Assembly: GCF_030711405.1 (NCBI RefSeq) | Contig: NZ_JAULSI010000021.1 | Coordinates: 39,994 to 103,993 of the forward strand | Reading direction: 5' to 3' | Length of the DNA: 64,000 nt | DNA from: Massilia brevitalea | GTDB taxonomy: Bacteria > Pseudomonadota > Gammaproteobacteria > Burkholderiales > Burkholderiaceae_D | Part shown: piece after piece, positions 8,122 through 16,855 of the stretch | Layout of the letters: the number at the start of each line of letters is the position of its first letter | Position numbering within the stretch: the first letter of the stretch is position 1 | The notes under the pieces: model-generated | Databases searched by the model: none | Told to the model about the DNA's origin: nothing | The model's input: the letters and a program-made list of their open reading frames with translations, nothing else | Translations under genes and position numbers: made by a program

Positions 8122-8592
8122 TCAAGGCTGGCTCTTCACAAATTCCAGCACTTCATCGACGTGATCGGCAACTTTCACGCCACGCCATTCTTTCACCAAT
8201 CGGCCTTGAGCGTCAACGACAAACGTACTGCGCTCGACCCCGCGTACTTGCTTGCCATACATGTTCTTCATCTTCATGACGCCGAACTGGTTGCACACCA
8301 GTTCCTCAGGGTCGGAGATGAGTTCGAAGGGCAGGCCGAGCTTGGACTTGAAGCCTTCGTGCGAGCGCATCGAATCGCGGCTGATGCCGTAGATTTCGGT
8401 ATTCGCGGCCAGGAATTCGTCGTGCTTTTCGCGGAAGGCGATGCTTTCGGTGGTGCAGCCGGGGGTGTTGTCCTTGGGGTAGAAATACAGCACCGTGTAC
8501 TTCGCGGGACGGCCGCCAAGCTGGAAGGTCTGGTCGCCGGTCATGGCGGCGCTAAAGTTCTCTACGGATGCTGCGCTTGGGCTGTCGGCCAC
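8122..8592 (-). CDS. bcp: Peroxiredoxin, Bcp/PrxQ type
   Basis: This thiol peroxidase reduces hydrogen and organic peroxides in the cytoplasm. It is 156 residues, with the peroxidatic Cys46 in DNTPGCTTES. The resolving Cys that many Bcp/PrxQ proteins carry five residues later is absent (Ile51). The only other Cys is Cys100 (EELVCNQFG). It may therefore work as a 1-Cys enzyme or use Cys100 or a partner thiol. It lies 236 nt upstream of the PhoH-like gene on the same strand, so cotranscription is possible but not evident. Confidence 0.93.
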   Translation of the reverse strand: MADSPSAASVENFSAAMTGDQTFQLGGRPAKYTVLYFYPKDNTPGCTTESIAFREKHDEFLAANTEIYGISRDSMRSHEGFKSKLGLPFELISDPEELVCNQFGVMKMKNMYGKQVRGVERSTFVVDAQGRLVKEWRGVKVADHVDEVLEFVKSQP

Positions 8593-8762
8593 GTGAATTC
8601 TCCTGGACTGTATCGGGCTGGTTCAAGCCCTTATCATAATCTGCGCCGCTGCCGGGTGGTAGTGCCGATACGTCACCCGGGCGGTGCTCGATGCGCCAGA
8701 TGGGGGCGAAAGATTGCCTTTCAACCACAATAATCGGAATGTACACGAGGAGCCGAAGGAGG

Positions 8763-8823
8763 GGCGTTCGATTGAAACGCCGTGCAAAGGATATTTGCAC
8801 AGGAGGCTCCGCATGCAAATATC
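8763..8823. other. Overlapping, mutually exclusive hairpins upstream of bcp
   Basis: Three perfect inverted repeats crowd 61 bp: GGCGTT/AACGCC (8763-8781), GTGCAAA/TTTGCAC (8782-8800) and GATATTTGCA/TGCAAATATC (8790-8823). The second and third share the TTTGCA arm, so they cannot form together. The region lies 15 bp after the Mth938-like stop and 170 bp before the bcp start on the minus strand. It could be an extended terminator or a conformational switch in the bcp leader. No T-run follows any of the stems. Confidence 0.5.
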
Positions 8824-8837
8824 GTTTTTACCCGGAT

Positions 8838-9215
8838 TTACGCCGCGTCGATGATCAGGGCCAGGGTCACCTTGCGGCCTTCGCCCATCAGCACGTTATA
8901 GGTGCGGCAGGCGGCCTGGCTGTCCATGCTTTCGACGCCGGTGCGTTTGTCGGTCAGGCTGGTAATCAGGCGCGGATGCACGAAGCGCTGGCGCTCGCCG
9001 GTGCCGAGGATGACGACGTCGGGCGCATCAAGCGCGATCTGCTCGAAATGCTGGGCGGTCAGGTCTTCAAAGCGCGTCACGTCCCACGGGCGCGGCGGCG
9101 TTTCCGGCATCACCAGCAGGCTGTAGTTGAAACGCTCGGCATTGATCTCGACGCCGGAAGCATCGTAACCGGTCACGGTCTGGTATTGCTGGTTATCGTC
9201 GGAATGCAGCTTCAT
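8838..9215 (-). CDS. Mth938-like domain protein (DUF498/NDUFAF3 family)
   Basis: This small 125-residue soluble protein has the family pattern: N-terminal GYDASGVEINAERFNYSLLV, then a central DVVILGTGERQRFVHP, then a terminal strand-rich segment. The fold is that of Mth938/Xcc1710. The eukaryotic relative NDUFAF3 is a complex I assembly factor, but the bacterial function is not established. It is monocistronic by appearance, leftward, with the hairpin cluster 3' of it. Confidence 0.85.
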   Translation of the reverse strand: MKLHSDDNQQYQTVTGYDASGVEINAERFNYSLLVMPETPPRPWDVTRFEDLTAQHFEQIALDAPDVVILGTGERQRFVHPRLITSLTDKRTGVESMDSQAACRTYNVLMGEGRKVTLALIIDAA

Positions 9216-9376
9216 GGCGTGTAAAAATGAATAGGAACAAGCGGCCCATTATAAGCGTTTCGTCATCCAGGCCATTTACGCGCGCCTCGATCTGGTGCGA
9301 GGTTGCTTAAATCTGGCGCTTTCGGCAGAATGGTATTTTTCGCACTGCAACATGCGGGCCAACTACAGGTGACAAT

Positions 9377-10603
9377 TTGCGACCGATTCTGAAATCGAAC
9401 AAGCTCGACGATGTCTGCTACGAGATCCGCGGCCCGGCTTTGCAAAAGGCGCGCCAGATGGAAGACGACGGCCAGAAGATCATCAAGCTGAACATCGGCA
9501 ACCTGGCCGTCTTCGGTTTCGATCCGCCCGACGAGATCATGCAGGACATGATCCGCAACATGTCGGGCGCCGCCGGGTATACCGATTCCAAGGGCCTGTT
9601 CGCGCCACGCAAGGCGATCATGCACTACACCCAGCAAAAGCGGGTCGCGGGTGTCGGCATCGACGACATTTATTTGGGTAATGGCGCATCGGAACTGATC
9701 GTCATGGCCATGCAGGGCCTGTTGAACAATGGCGACGAAGTACTGGTGCCGGCCCCGGACTATCCACTATGGACCGCCGCCGTCAGCCTGGCCGGCGGCG
9801 CCCCGGTGCACTACATCTGCGACGAGCAGGCCGACTGGATGCCGGACATCGCCGACATGCGGCGCAAGATCACCCCGAACACGCGCGCGATCGTCGTCAT
9901 CAACCCGAACAACCCGACCGGCGCCCTGTATCCGCGCGAGATCCTGCTCGAGATCATCGAGCTGGCGCGCCAGCATGGCCTGATCATCTACGCCGACGAA
10001 ATCTACGACAAGGTGCTGTACGACGGCCACGTGCACGAGTCGATCGCCGCGCTGGCCGACGACGTGCTGTTCGTCACCCTGAACGGCCTGTCGAAGAACT
10101 ACCGCTCCTGCGGCTACCGCGCCGGCTGGATGGTGGTGTCGGGCGAGAAGCGCCACGCGAAAGACTATATCGAAGGCCTGAACATGCTGGCCTCGATGCG
10201 CCTGTGCGCAAATGCGCCGGGGCAGTTTGCGATCCAGACCGCGCTCGGCGGCTACCAGAGCATCGACGACCTGGTGCGCCCGGGCGGACGCCTGCTGAAG
10301 CAGCGCGACCTGGCCTACGAATTACTGACTTCTATCCCGGGTGTGTCCTGCGTCAAGCCAAAAGCGGCGCTCTACATGTTCCCGCGCCTGGACCCGGCGA
10401 TGTACCCGATCGCCGACGACCAGCAGTTCATCTGCGAGCTGCTGGCCGAGGAAAAGGTCTTGCTGGTGCAGGGCACCGGCTTCAACTGGACTGCGCCGGA
10501 CCATTTCCGGCTGGTCTTCCTGCCCAACTCCGACGACCTGACCGATGCCTGCGGCCGTATCGCCCGCTTCCTCGACGGTTACCGACGACGCCACGCGCGC
10601 TGA
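9377..10603 (+). CDS. alaA: Glutamate-pyruvate aminotransferase, AlaA type
   Basis: This PLP-dependent class I aminotransferase makes alanine from pyruvate and glutamate. It is 408 residues. The PLP lysine is Lys240 in NGLSKNYRS, and the PLP-contacting Asp207 lies in YADEIYDK. The sequence follows E. coli AlaA closely through NIGNLAVFGFD, CDEQADW and LASMRLCANAP. The start is taken as TTG at 9377 (M-R-P-I-L-K-S), with AGGTGA 4 nt upstream; no better start exists. hom follows 16 nt downstream, so the two are likely cotranscribed. Confidence 0.92.
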   Translation: MRPILKSNKLDDVCYEIRGPALQKARQMEDDGQKIIKLNIGNLAVFGFDPPDEIMQDMIRNMSGAAGYTDSKGLFAPRKAIMHYTQQKRVAGVGIDDIYLGNGASELIVMAMQGLLNNGDEVLVPAPDYPLWTAAVSLAGGAPVHYICDEQADWMPDIADMRRKITPNTRAIVVINPNNPTGALYPREILLEIIELARQHGLIIYADEIYDKVLYDGHVHESIAALADDVLFVTLNGLSKNYRSCGYRAGWMVVSGEKRHAKDYIEGLNMLASMRLCANAPGQFAIQTALGGYQSIDDLVRPGGRLLKQRDLAYELLTSIPGVSCVKPKAALYMFPRLDPAMYPIADDQQFICELLAEEKVLLVQGTGFNWTAPDHFRLVFLPNSDDLTDACGRIARFLDGYRRRHAR

Positions 10604-10619
10604 AACTGACACACTGCTC

Positions 10620-11939
10620 ATGAATCCCATCAAAGTTGGCCTCCTCGGCATCGGCACGGTTGGTGCCGGCACCTTCAACGTCCTGCAACGCAACGGCGCA
10701 GACATCCGCCGCCGCGCCGGCCGCGGCATCGAGATCACCATGGTTGCCGCGCGCAACGTGGAGCGCGCTGCGCAATTGACCAACGGACAGGTCGAGATCG
10801 TCAACGATCCCTTCCTGGTGGTCGACAGCCCGGACATCGACATCGTCGTGGAACTGATCGGCGGCTACGAACTGCCGCGCGAACTGGTGCTGCGCGCGAT
10901 CGCCAACGGCAAGCACGTGGTCACCGCCAACAAGGCCTTGCTGGCCCTGCACGGCAACGAGATCTTTGCCGCCGCCCAGGAAAAGGGCGTGATGGTCGCC
11001 TTCGAGGCGGCCGTGGCCGGCGGCGTGCCGATCATCAAGGCGCTGCGCGAAGGCCTGACGGCGAATCGCATCGAATCGGTGGCCGGCATCATCAACGGCA
11101 CCACCAATTTCATCCTGTCCGAGATGCGCGACAAAGGCCTGGATTTTGCTACCGTCCTGAAGCAGGCGCAGGAACTCGGCTATGCCGAAGCCGACCCGAC
11201 CTTCGACATCGAAGGCGTGGACGCGGCGCACAAGCTCACCATCATGTCGGCGATTGCCTTCGGCATTCCGGTGCAGTTCGACAAGGCCCACGTGGAAGGC
11301 ATCAGCCAGCTGCAGGCCGACGATATTCTTTACGCCCAGGAACTGGGCTACCGCATCAAGCTGCTGGGCATCACCCGGCGTGTGCACACCGACGGCGTCG
11401 AAGGCATCGAGCTGCGCGTGCACCCGACCCTGATCCCCGCCACGCGCCTGATCGCGAACGTCGAAGGCGCCATGAACGCGGTGCTGGTACAGGGCGACGC
11501 CGTCGGCGCCAGCCTGTACTACGGCAAGGGCGCCGGCGCGGAACCGACCGCATCAAGCGTGATCGCCGACCTGGTCGACGTGACGCGCCTGGCCACCGTC
11601 GACCCCTACTGCCGCGTGCCGCACCTGGCCTTCCAGCCGAACCAGATGACCGACGTGGCCATCCTGCCGATGTCGGAAATCACGACCAGCTATTACCTGC
11701 GCGTGTACGTGAACGACCAGCTCGGCGTGATGGCCGACCTGACCCGCATCCTGGCCGACGCCGGCATCTCGATCGACGCCGTGCTGCAAAAGGAAACCCG
11801 CGGCGACGCCCGCACCGACATCATCATGATCACCCACCAGACGCGCGAAAAGAACGTCGACGCCGCCATCGCGCGCATCGAGGCGCTGGCTTCGGTGGTC
11901 GGCAAGGTGATCCGGATCAGGCTGGAAACGCTGAGCTGA
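10620..11939 (+). CDS. hom: Homoserine dehydrogenase
   Basis: It reduces aspartate semialdehyde to homoserine in threonine/methionine synthesis. It is 439 residues, with an N-terminal Rossmann motif GLLGIGTVGAGT (about 7-18), the catalytic/dimerisation domain with GIINGTTNFILSEM, and a C-terminal ACT domain (about 355-435) for threonine feedback. The ATG at 10620 is chosen because it gives the standard MNPIKVGLLG start. In relatives hom is normally followed by thrC. Here a short convergent gene follows instead, so threonine synthase must lie elsewhere. Confidence 0.96.
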   Translation: MNPIKVGLLGIGTVGAGTFNVLQRNGADIRRRAGRGIEITMVAARNVERAAQLTNGQVEIVNDPFLVVDSPDIDIVVELIGGYELPRELVLRAIANGKHVVTANKALLALHGNEIFAAAQEKGVMVAFEAAVAGGVPIIKALREGLTANRIESVAGIINGTTNFILSEMRDKGLDFATVLKQAQELGYAEADPTFDIEGVDAAHKLTIMSAIAFGIPVQFDKAHVEGISQLQADDILYAQELGYRIKLLGITRRVHTDGVEGIELRVHPTLIPATRLIANVEGAMNAVLVQGDAVGASLYYGKGAGAEPTASSVIADLVDVTRLATVDPYCRVPHLAFQPNQMTDVAILPMSEITTSYYLRVYVNDQLGVMADLTRILADAGISIDAVLQKETRGDARTDIIMITHQTREKNVDAAIARIEALASVVGKVIRIRLETLS

Positions 11940-11967
11940 GCTGCTGGATGGCCGGCGCCGCCGCGTC

Positions 11968-12174
11968 CTAGCAGGGCGGGCGGCCGCTGTCTGTCAGGCT
12001 CAGCTCGGCCAGGAATTCGTTATCGAACTCGTCCACGGTGGTGGTGATGGTGGGGGACGGGGCGCCGTCGTCGTCGAGCGAGGCGGTGGTAAGGTCGAGC
12101 AGGTCTTGCTCGATATCGTCGAGCAGTGCATCGGGTGCACGCTGCTGGAGGCTGGGGAGCTTGGGAGGATTCAT
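11968..12174 (-). CDS. Small acidic hypothetical protein
   Basis: This 68-residue frame is rich in Asp and Glu, with no membrane segment or recognised domain. Its codons are strongly G/C-ending, like the neighbouring real genes, which supports coding. A TAGAAT hexamer ends 6 nt before the ATG and TTGTTG lies 16 nt further up. The transcript could therefore start on or next to the start codon, and no Shine-Dalgarno is visible. It converges on hom, with stops 28 nt apart. Confidence 0.5.
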   Translation of the reverse strand: MNPPKLPSLQQRAPDALLDDIEQDLLDLTTASLDDDGAPSPTITTTVDEFDNEFLAELSLTDSGRPPC

Positions 12175-12495
12175 CCGAGCATTCTACTCACGCTGCACTG
12201 CACAACAAGGTGGACGGAGATGGCGTTTGCGCTGCCTCAAACGCATTTTGGCGCCGTCAACCGAACTTCTTGCAAGGGTGGCGCCACGCACCTAGCCGGG
12301 CGCAGGGGCTGGTAGTGTTGCACTTGCTCGACCTCAACAACCCCGTTCGACCCCATGACAGCAGTATCGCGCACTGCTACCAGAAGTATTACTATCGGCG
12401 GCTGAATTGCTACACGGGAAATAGTTGTATTCAAGCCTGGCGAGGTATTGTAAATTACACACCGCCACCCGCACCGACGCCTACGAGACCGAAGC
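12175..12495. other. Intergenic region upstream of the LplT-PlsC fusion gene
   Basis: No gene is convincing in these 321 bases. The only structure seen is TGTAA-A-TTACA at 12449-12459, a perfect 5+1+5 inverted repeat 37 bp before the start of the fusion gene. Its size and position suit a regulator operator, but no regulator is adjacent. Confidence 0.35.
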
Positions 12496-14382
12496 ATGAG
12501 CCAATCGAGCCAGTTTTCCCTGTTGTCCCAACGCCGTTTTTCGCCGTTCTTCTGGACCCAGTTCCTGGGCGCCTTCAACGACAACCTGTTCAAGACGGCG
12601 CTGATGGTAACGCTCACCTATGACGCCTTGTCCTGGACCACGCTCGAGCCAAGCCTGCTGAACAACCTGATTCCCGGCCTGTTCATCCTGCCGTATGTCG
12701 TGTTTTCCGCCACTGCCGGCCAGATTGCCGATAAGGTCGAGAAGGGCAGGCTGTCGCGCTTCGTCAAACTGCTCGAAGTCGGCATCATGCTGGTGGCCGG
12801 CATCGGCTGGATGACGCATACCCTGTGGCTCCTGATCGCCGCCGTGGTCGGCATGGGCGTGCATTCGACCCTGTTTGGACCGGTGAAGTATGCCTACCTG
12901 CCGCAGCACCTGAAACCCGAGGAACTGGTGGGCGGCAACGGCGTGATCGAAATGGGCACCTTTGTCGGCATCCTGCTGGGCCAGGTGCTGGGTGCACTGC
13001 TCGTGGTGCACAAGCCCTGGGGCATCGAACTGGTGGCCGGCGCCAGCTTCGCCGTGGCGCTGCTCGGTTTGGTGACGAGCTGGCGGATTCCGGCCTCGCC
13101 GGCCCCGGCGCCGGAGCTGCAGGTCAGCAAGAATTTCATTGCCGAGTCGATCCGCAATTTGCGCTTCTCGGCCCAGAACCGCACGGTATTCCTGTCAATG
13201 CTGGGCAATTCCTGGTTCTGGTTCTACGGCGCCCTGGTGCTGTCGCAATTCCCACTGTATGCCAAGGATTACCTGCACGGCGACAACAGCGTGTTCGTGC
13301 TGCTGCTGACGGTGTTTTCGCTGGGCGTCGGCGCCGGCTCGCTGCTGTGCGAAAAGCTGTCGGGCCACAAGGTCGAGATCGGCCTGGTGCCGTTCGGCGC
13401 GATCGGCTTGTCGGTGTTCGGTATCGATTTGTACTTCGCCAGCCTGGCCTATACGAATACGGCGACGGTCGGCGCCATGGCGCTGCTGCAACTGCCAGGC
13501 ACGCTGCGCATCCTGGCCGATGTGGTATTGATCGGCGTGTTCGGCGGCCTGTTCATCGTGCCGCTGTTCGCGTTGATCCAGACCCGTTGCGATCCGAAAC
13601 ACGTGTCGCGCACGATTGCCGGAATGAACATCCTGAACGCCCTGTTCATGGTGGCGGCCGCCGGCGTGGCCATCCTGCTGCTGGGGCAGGGGTTTACCAT
13701 TCCGCAGATGTTCCTGGTCACTGCCTTATTGAATGCGCTGGTGGCGCTGTACATCTTCTCGCTGGTGCCGGAATTCCTGATGCGCTTCCTGGCCTGGCTG
13801 CTGATCCACACGATTCACCGCGTAAAAACCGTGGACGTCGACCGGATTCCGGACGAAGGCCCGGCCGTGCTGGTGTGCAACCACGTCAGCTACGTCGACG
13901 CGATCGTGATCGGCGCCGCCAGCCCGCGTCCGATCCGTTTCGTGATGGACCACCGCATTTTCAAGACGCCTTTCCTGGGCTGGATCTTCCGCACCGCCAA
14001 GGCGATTCCGATTGCGCCGGCCAAGGAAGACCCGTTCCTGATGGAGCGCGCCTTTATCGATATTGCCGAGGCCCTGCACCAGGGCGATTTGGTCTGCATC
14101 TTCCCCGAGGGGAAACTGACGCGCACCGGCGACATGAGCGAGTTCCGCGGCGGGATTTCGAAGATCGTCGAGCGCAGCAAGGTGCCGGTGATTCCGATGG
14201 CGCTGCGCGGGCTGTGGGGCAGCGTGTTCACGCGCGATCCGGGAAATGTGTTCGAACGCTCGCTGACGCGCGGTTTGCGCTCGCAGCTGTCGCTGGCGGT
14301 AGGCGCGCCGGTGCCGCCGCAGGAGGCGACGCCGGAGTACCTGTACGAACAGGTGAGCGAGTTGCGCGGGGACTGGAAGTAA
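12496..14382 (+). CDS. LplT-like MFS transporter fused to a PlsC-type acyltransferase
   Basis: This 628-residue inner-membrane fusion has residues 1 to about 415 as a 12-segment major-facilitator domain resembling the lysophospholipid flippase LplT (FFWTQFLGAFNDNLFKTAL at the start). Residues of about 430-625 form a 1-acyl-glycerol-3-phosphate acyltransferase domain. The HX4D motif is NHVSYVDA near residue 461 and the second block is FPEGKLTRTGDM. Longer relatives carry a third, acyl-ACP synthetase (Aas) domain, which is absent here. The likely role is retrieval and reacylation of lysophospholipids. It is monocistronic; tRNA-Pro follows. Confidence 0.88.
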   Translation: MSQSSQFSLLSQRRFSPFFWTQFLGAFNDNLFKTALMVTLTYDALSWTTLEPSLLNNLIPGLFILPYVVFSATAGQIADKVEKGRLSRFVKLLEVGIMLVAGIGWMTHTLWLLIAAVVGMGVHSTLFGPVKYAYLPQHLKPEELVGGNGVIEMGTFVGILLGQVLGALLVVHKPWGIELVAGASFAVALLGLVTSWRIPASPAPAPELQVSKNFIAESIRNLRFSAQNRTVFLSMLGNSWFWFYGALVLSQFPLYAKDYLHGDNSVFVLLLTVFSLGVGAGSLLCEKLSGHKVEIGLVPFGAIGLSVFGIDLYFASLAYTNTATVGAMALLQLPGTLRILADVVLIGVFGGLFIVPLFALIQTRCDPKHVSRTIAGMNILNALFMVAAAGVAILLLGQGFTIPQMFLVTALLNALVALYIFSLVPEFLMRFLAWLLIHTIHRVKTVDVDRIPDEGPAVLVCNHVSYVDAIVIGAASPRPIRFVMDHRIFKTPFLGWIFRTAKAIPIAPAKEDPFLMERAFIDIAEALHQGDLVCIFPEGKLTRTGDMSEFRGGISKIVERSKVPVIPMALRGLWGSVFTRDPGNVFERSLTRGLRSQLSLAVGAPVPPQEATPEYLYEQVSELRGDWK

Positions 14383-14433
14383 GCTTCGAGCAAGACTGGA
14401 GTGTGACAAAAACCTAAGACATTTTTCTGTCTC

Positions 14434-14442
14434 TGGTATAAT
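14434..14442 (+). promoter_or_regulatory. Extended -10 promoter of tRNA-Pro
   Basis: TGG precedes a perfect TATAAT at 14437-14442, giving an extended -10 (TGnTATAAT) 11 bp before the mature tRNA 5' end. No strong -35 is apparent. Confidence 0.7.
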
Positions 14443-14453
14443 TGTTGACTAGT

Positions 14454-14530
<77 letters not shown>

Positions 14531-14541
14531 AGGAATCAGGG

Positions 14542-14574
14542 AAAAAGGCCAATCTTCGGATTGGCCTTTTTCTT
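14542..14574. terminator. Terminator between tRNA-Pro and the AraC-family gene
   Basis: AAAAAGGCCAATC and GATTGGCCTTTTT form a long stem around TTCG, starting 12 nt after the tRNA. It sits between convergent transcription units and has tails suited to both directions. Confidence 0.93.
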
Positions 14575-14586
14575 TATCAGTGCTGG

Positions 14587-15360
14587 TTATTTGAAAAAGC
14601 TGGTCGGCGTCACGCCGAAATGGCGCTTGAACATGGCGGCGAACGCACTTGGGCTGGCATAGCCGCAGTCGAGCGCCACGTCGATGATCTTGTCGCCGTT
14701 CGCAATCCGTTGCAGTGCATGCAGCAGGCGCGCCTGCTCGCGCCAGGTGGCGAAGGTCATGCCGGTTTCCTTCACGAACATGCGGTGCAGGGTGCGCTCG
14801 CCGACGCCGATCGAGGCTGCCCATTGCGCGGCGCTGCTTGATGCAGCCGGCTTGGCGCTCAGTTCGCGGCACAGCGTTCTCAAACGTGGATCGTCCGGCA
14901 TCGGCAGGTGCAGCGGCAGCACGGGGGAAATGCGGATTTCGTCGAGCAGCAAATCGAGCAGGCGGGCGTCGCGTCCTTGCGGCGGTGTCGAGGGCGAAAT
15001 GCGCACGGCCTCGACCAGCAGTTCCCGCAGCAGCGGGGATACATTCAGCACACAGCTTTCGGTGGGCAGGGTCGGTATTTGCGCAACATCGATGTAAGCC
15101 GTGCGGATCAGCACATCGCCTGACATGGTGACATTGTGACGCAGGCCAGGCAGCATCCACAGGGCGCGGTTCGGCGTGACGACCCAGGAGCCGGCGTCGG
15201 TATGCACCAGCATTACGCCCTCGGTTGCATACAGCAATTGGCCGGTCGCATGCATGTGCCAGCCGGTGGAGGTGCCGGCGGACCGGCGGTCTTCCATCAC
15301 GACGATAGCACGCGAGGACGGCGCAGGATGCGATTGTTTTTCGGAAGAGTGGACTGACAT
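14587..15360 (-). CDS. AraC-family transcriptional regulator
   Basis: This 257-residue protein has an N-terminal cupin-like sensor (about 20-110, with GWHMHATGQLLYATEG) and a C-terminal double helix-turn-helix domain (about 165-256, with FATWREQARLLHALQRI and YASPSAFAAMFKRHFG). Its size and layout match the NimR/YdiP-type group, whose members usually control a divergent exporter. It diverges from the Fsr-like transporter across 122 bp, so local control of that gene is the simplest role. Confidence 0.9.
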   Translation of the reverse strand: MSVHSSEKQSHPAPSSRAIVVMEDRRSAGTSTGWHMHATGQLLYATEGVMLVHTDAGSWVVTPNRALWMLPGLRHNVTMSGDVLIRTAYIDVAQIPTLPTESCVLNVSPLLRELLVEAVRISPSTPPQGRDARLLDLLLDEIRISPVLPLHLPMPDDPRLRTLCRELSAKPAASSSAAQWAASIGVGERTLHRMFVKETGMTFATWREQARLLHALQRIANGDKIIDVALDCGYASPSAFAAMFKRHFGVTPTSFFK

Positions 15361-15482
15361 GGCAGGAATTCTACAGCTGGTGACGGCTTAGCGGGAGACG
15401 GCCACCAGCGGCTCGACTATGCTCTAGTCTTGCGCCGATCCCATTACTTGGGCCGGGCGCCACTCACCTTTCCGTTCTTTTC

Positions 15483-16718
15483 ATGACTGCACAAGCTTCC
15501 CAACCCGGTACGCCGGACGCACCGACGTCCCTCACTGCCGAGAAGCCGCACGGCTTCCTCCTGCCCATCGTCGGCGGCGCCGCGGTGGCGCACCTGCTCA
15601 ACGACATGATCCAGGCCATGCTGCCCGCGATCTTCCCGATGCTGAAAGCCAGCTTCGCGCTGGACTTCGGCCAGATCGGCATCCTGGCGCTGGTCTACCA
15701 GATCACGGCGTCGCTGCTGCAGCCCTGGGTCGGCATCTACACCGACAAGCATCCGCAACCCTGGCTGCTGCCATCGGGCATGGTGATGACGGCGATCGGC
15801 ATCGTCCTGCTTGCCACCGCCGGCAGCTACGAGATGTTGCTGGTGGCGGCAGCCGTGATCGGCGTCGGTTCCGCCACCTTCCACCCCGAAGCCTCGCGCA
15901 TCGCGCGCCTGGGGTCGGGCGGCAAGTTCGGCACCGCGCAGTCGACCTTCCAGGTCGGCGGCAATTCCGGCAGCGCGATCGGCCCGCTGCTGACGGCGGC
16001 GATCATTATTCCGCACGGCCAGGCGGCGGTGGCCTGGTTCCTGGTGGTGGCCATCGTCGCCATCCTGGTGCTGCGCCGCCTGAGCATCTGGGGACGTCAC
16101 CACGGCGCGGCCAAGGCGAAAAGCCTGTCGCAAAGCCAGGGCGCGGGCCTGGACCGGGCCGATGTGGTCCGCGCGGTGGCCGTCATCTGCATTTTGATGT
16201 TCGCCAAGTTCGTCTACATCGCCTCGTTCACGAATTACTTTACCTTCTACCTGATCGAGCGTTTCGGCCTGAGCGTACAGCACAGCCAGATGTTCCTGTT
16301 CATGTTCCTGGCGGCCGTGGCGGCAGGTACCTTTGCCGGCGGACCGGTGGGCGACCGCATCGGCCGCAAGGCGGTGATCTGGATCTCTTTCCTGGGCGTG
16401 GCGCCGTTCGCGCTGGCGCTGCCTTACGCCAACCTGTTCTGGACGGCAGTGCTGGCAATTGCCATCGGCCTGGTGATGTCCTCGGCCTTTGCCGCGCTGG
16501 TGGTGTATGCGCAGGAAGCGGTGCCGGGGCGCGTGGGCATGGTGTCGGGTTTGATGTTCGGGCTGATGTTCGGCATCGGCGGCATAGGCGCGGCCGGGCT
16601 GGGCGAGCTGGCCGACAAGCACGGCATCGTCTGGGTGTACGGCGTGATTTCCTTCCTGCCGCTGCTGGGCCTGGCCACGGCCTTCCTGCCGAATGCACGC
16701 AAGGCCCAGCAAAGCTGA
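15483..16718 (+). CDS. fsr: MFS efflux transporter, Fsr (fosmidomycin resistance) type
   Basis: This 411-residue inner-membrane drug:proton antiporter is predicted to have 12 transmembrane segments. Family features include HLLNDMIQAMLPAIFPMLK in the first segment, GIYTDKHPQPWLLPSGM in the first cytoplasmic loop and GGPVGDRIGRKAVIWISFLG at the mid-protein MFS motif. It is probably controlled by the divergent AraC-type regulator. The substrate is inferred from the family name only. Confidence 0.87.
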   Translation: MTAQASQPGTPDAPTSLTAEKPHGFLLPIVGGAAVAHLLNDMIQAMLPAIFPMLKASFALDFGQIGILALVYQITASLLQPWVGIYTDKHPQPWLLPSGMVMTAIGIVLLATAGSYEMLLVAAAVIGVGSATFHPEASRIARLGSGGKFGTAQSTFQVGGNSGSAIGPLLTAAIIIPHGQAAVAWFLVVAIVAILVLRRLSIWGRHHGAAKAKSLSQSQGAGLDRADVVRAVAVICILMFAKFVYIASFTNYFTFYLIERFGLSVQHSQMFLFMFLAAVAAGTFAGGPVGDRIGRKAVIWISFLGVAPFALALPYANLFWTAVLAIAIGLVMSSAFAALVVYAQEAVPGRVGMVSGLMFGLMFGIGGIGAAGLGELADKHGIVWVYGVISFLPLLGLATAFLPNARKAQQS

Positions 16719-16720
16719 AC

Positions 16721-16855
16721 GGCGGGCTCGAACCGGAAGGCATTTCGGTCCAAGGGGCAAAGCCGACGCCGTTCGAGGGCACGATCTTCGCAGCAATGAC
16801 AAGCCGGAGAAGGAAGCGGTGCGCCAGGCCGTGGACAACTGGATCCGCAACATCA
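16721..16855 (+). pseudogene. Possible frameshifted gene remnant
   Basis: Between fsr and the convergent GT9 gene, codons in two adjacent frames look coding. The first frame reads EPEGISVQGAKPTPFEGTIF and stays open to about 16793. A different frame then continues NDKPEKEAVRQAVDNWIRNI to the start of the GT9 gene. Inserting one base near 16795 would join them. Codons are G/C-ending in both halves. The family is not recognised, and no start codon or ribosome-binding site is seen. Confidence 0.3.
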
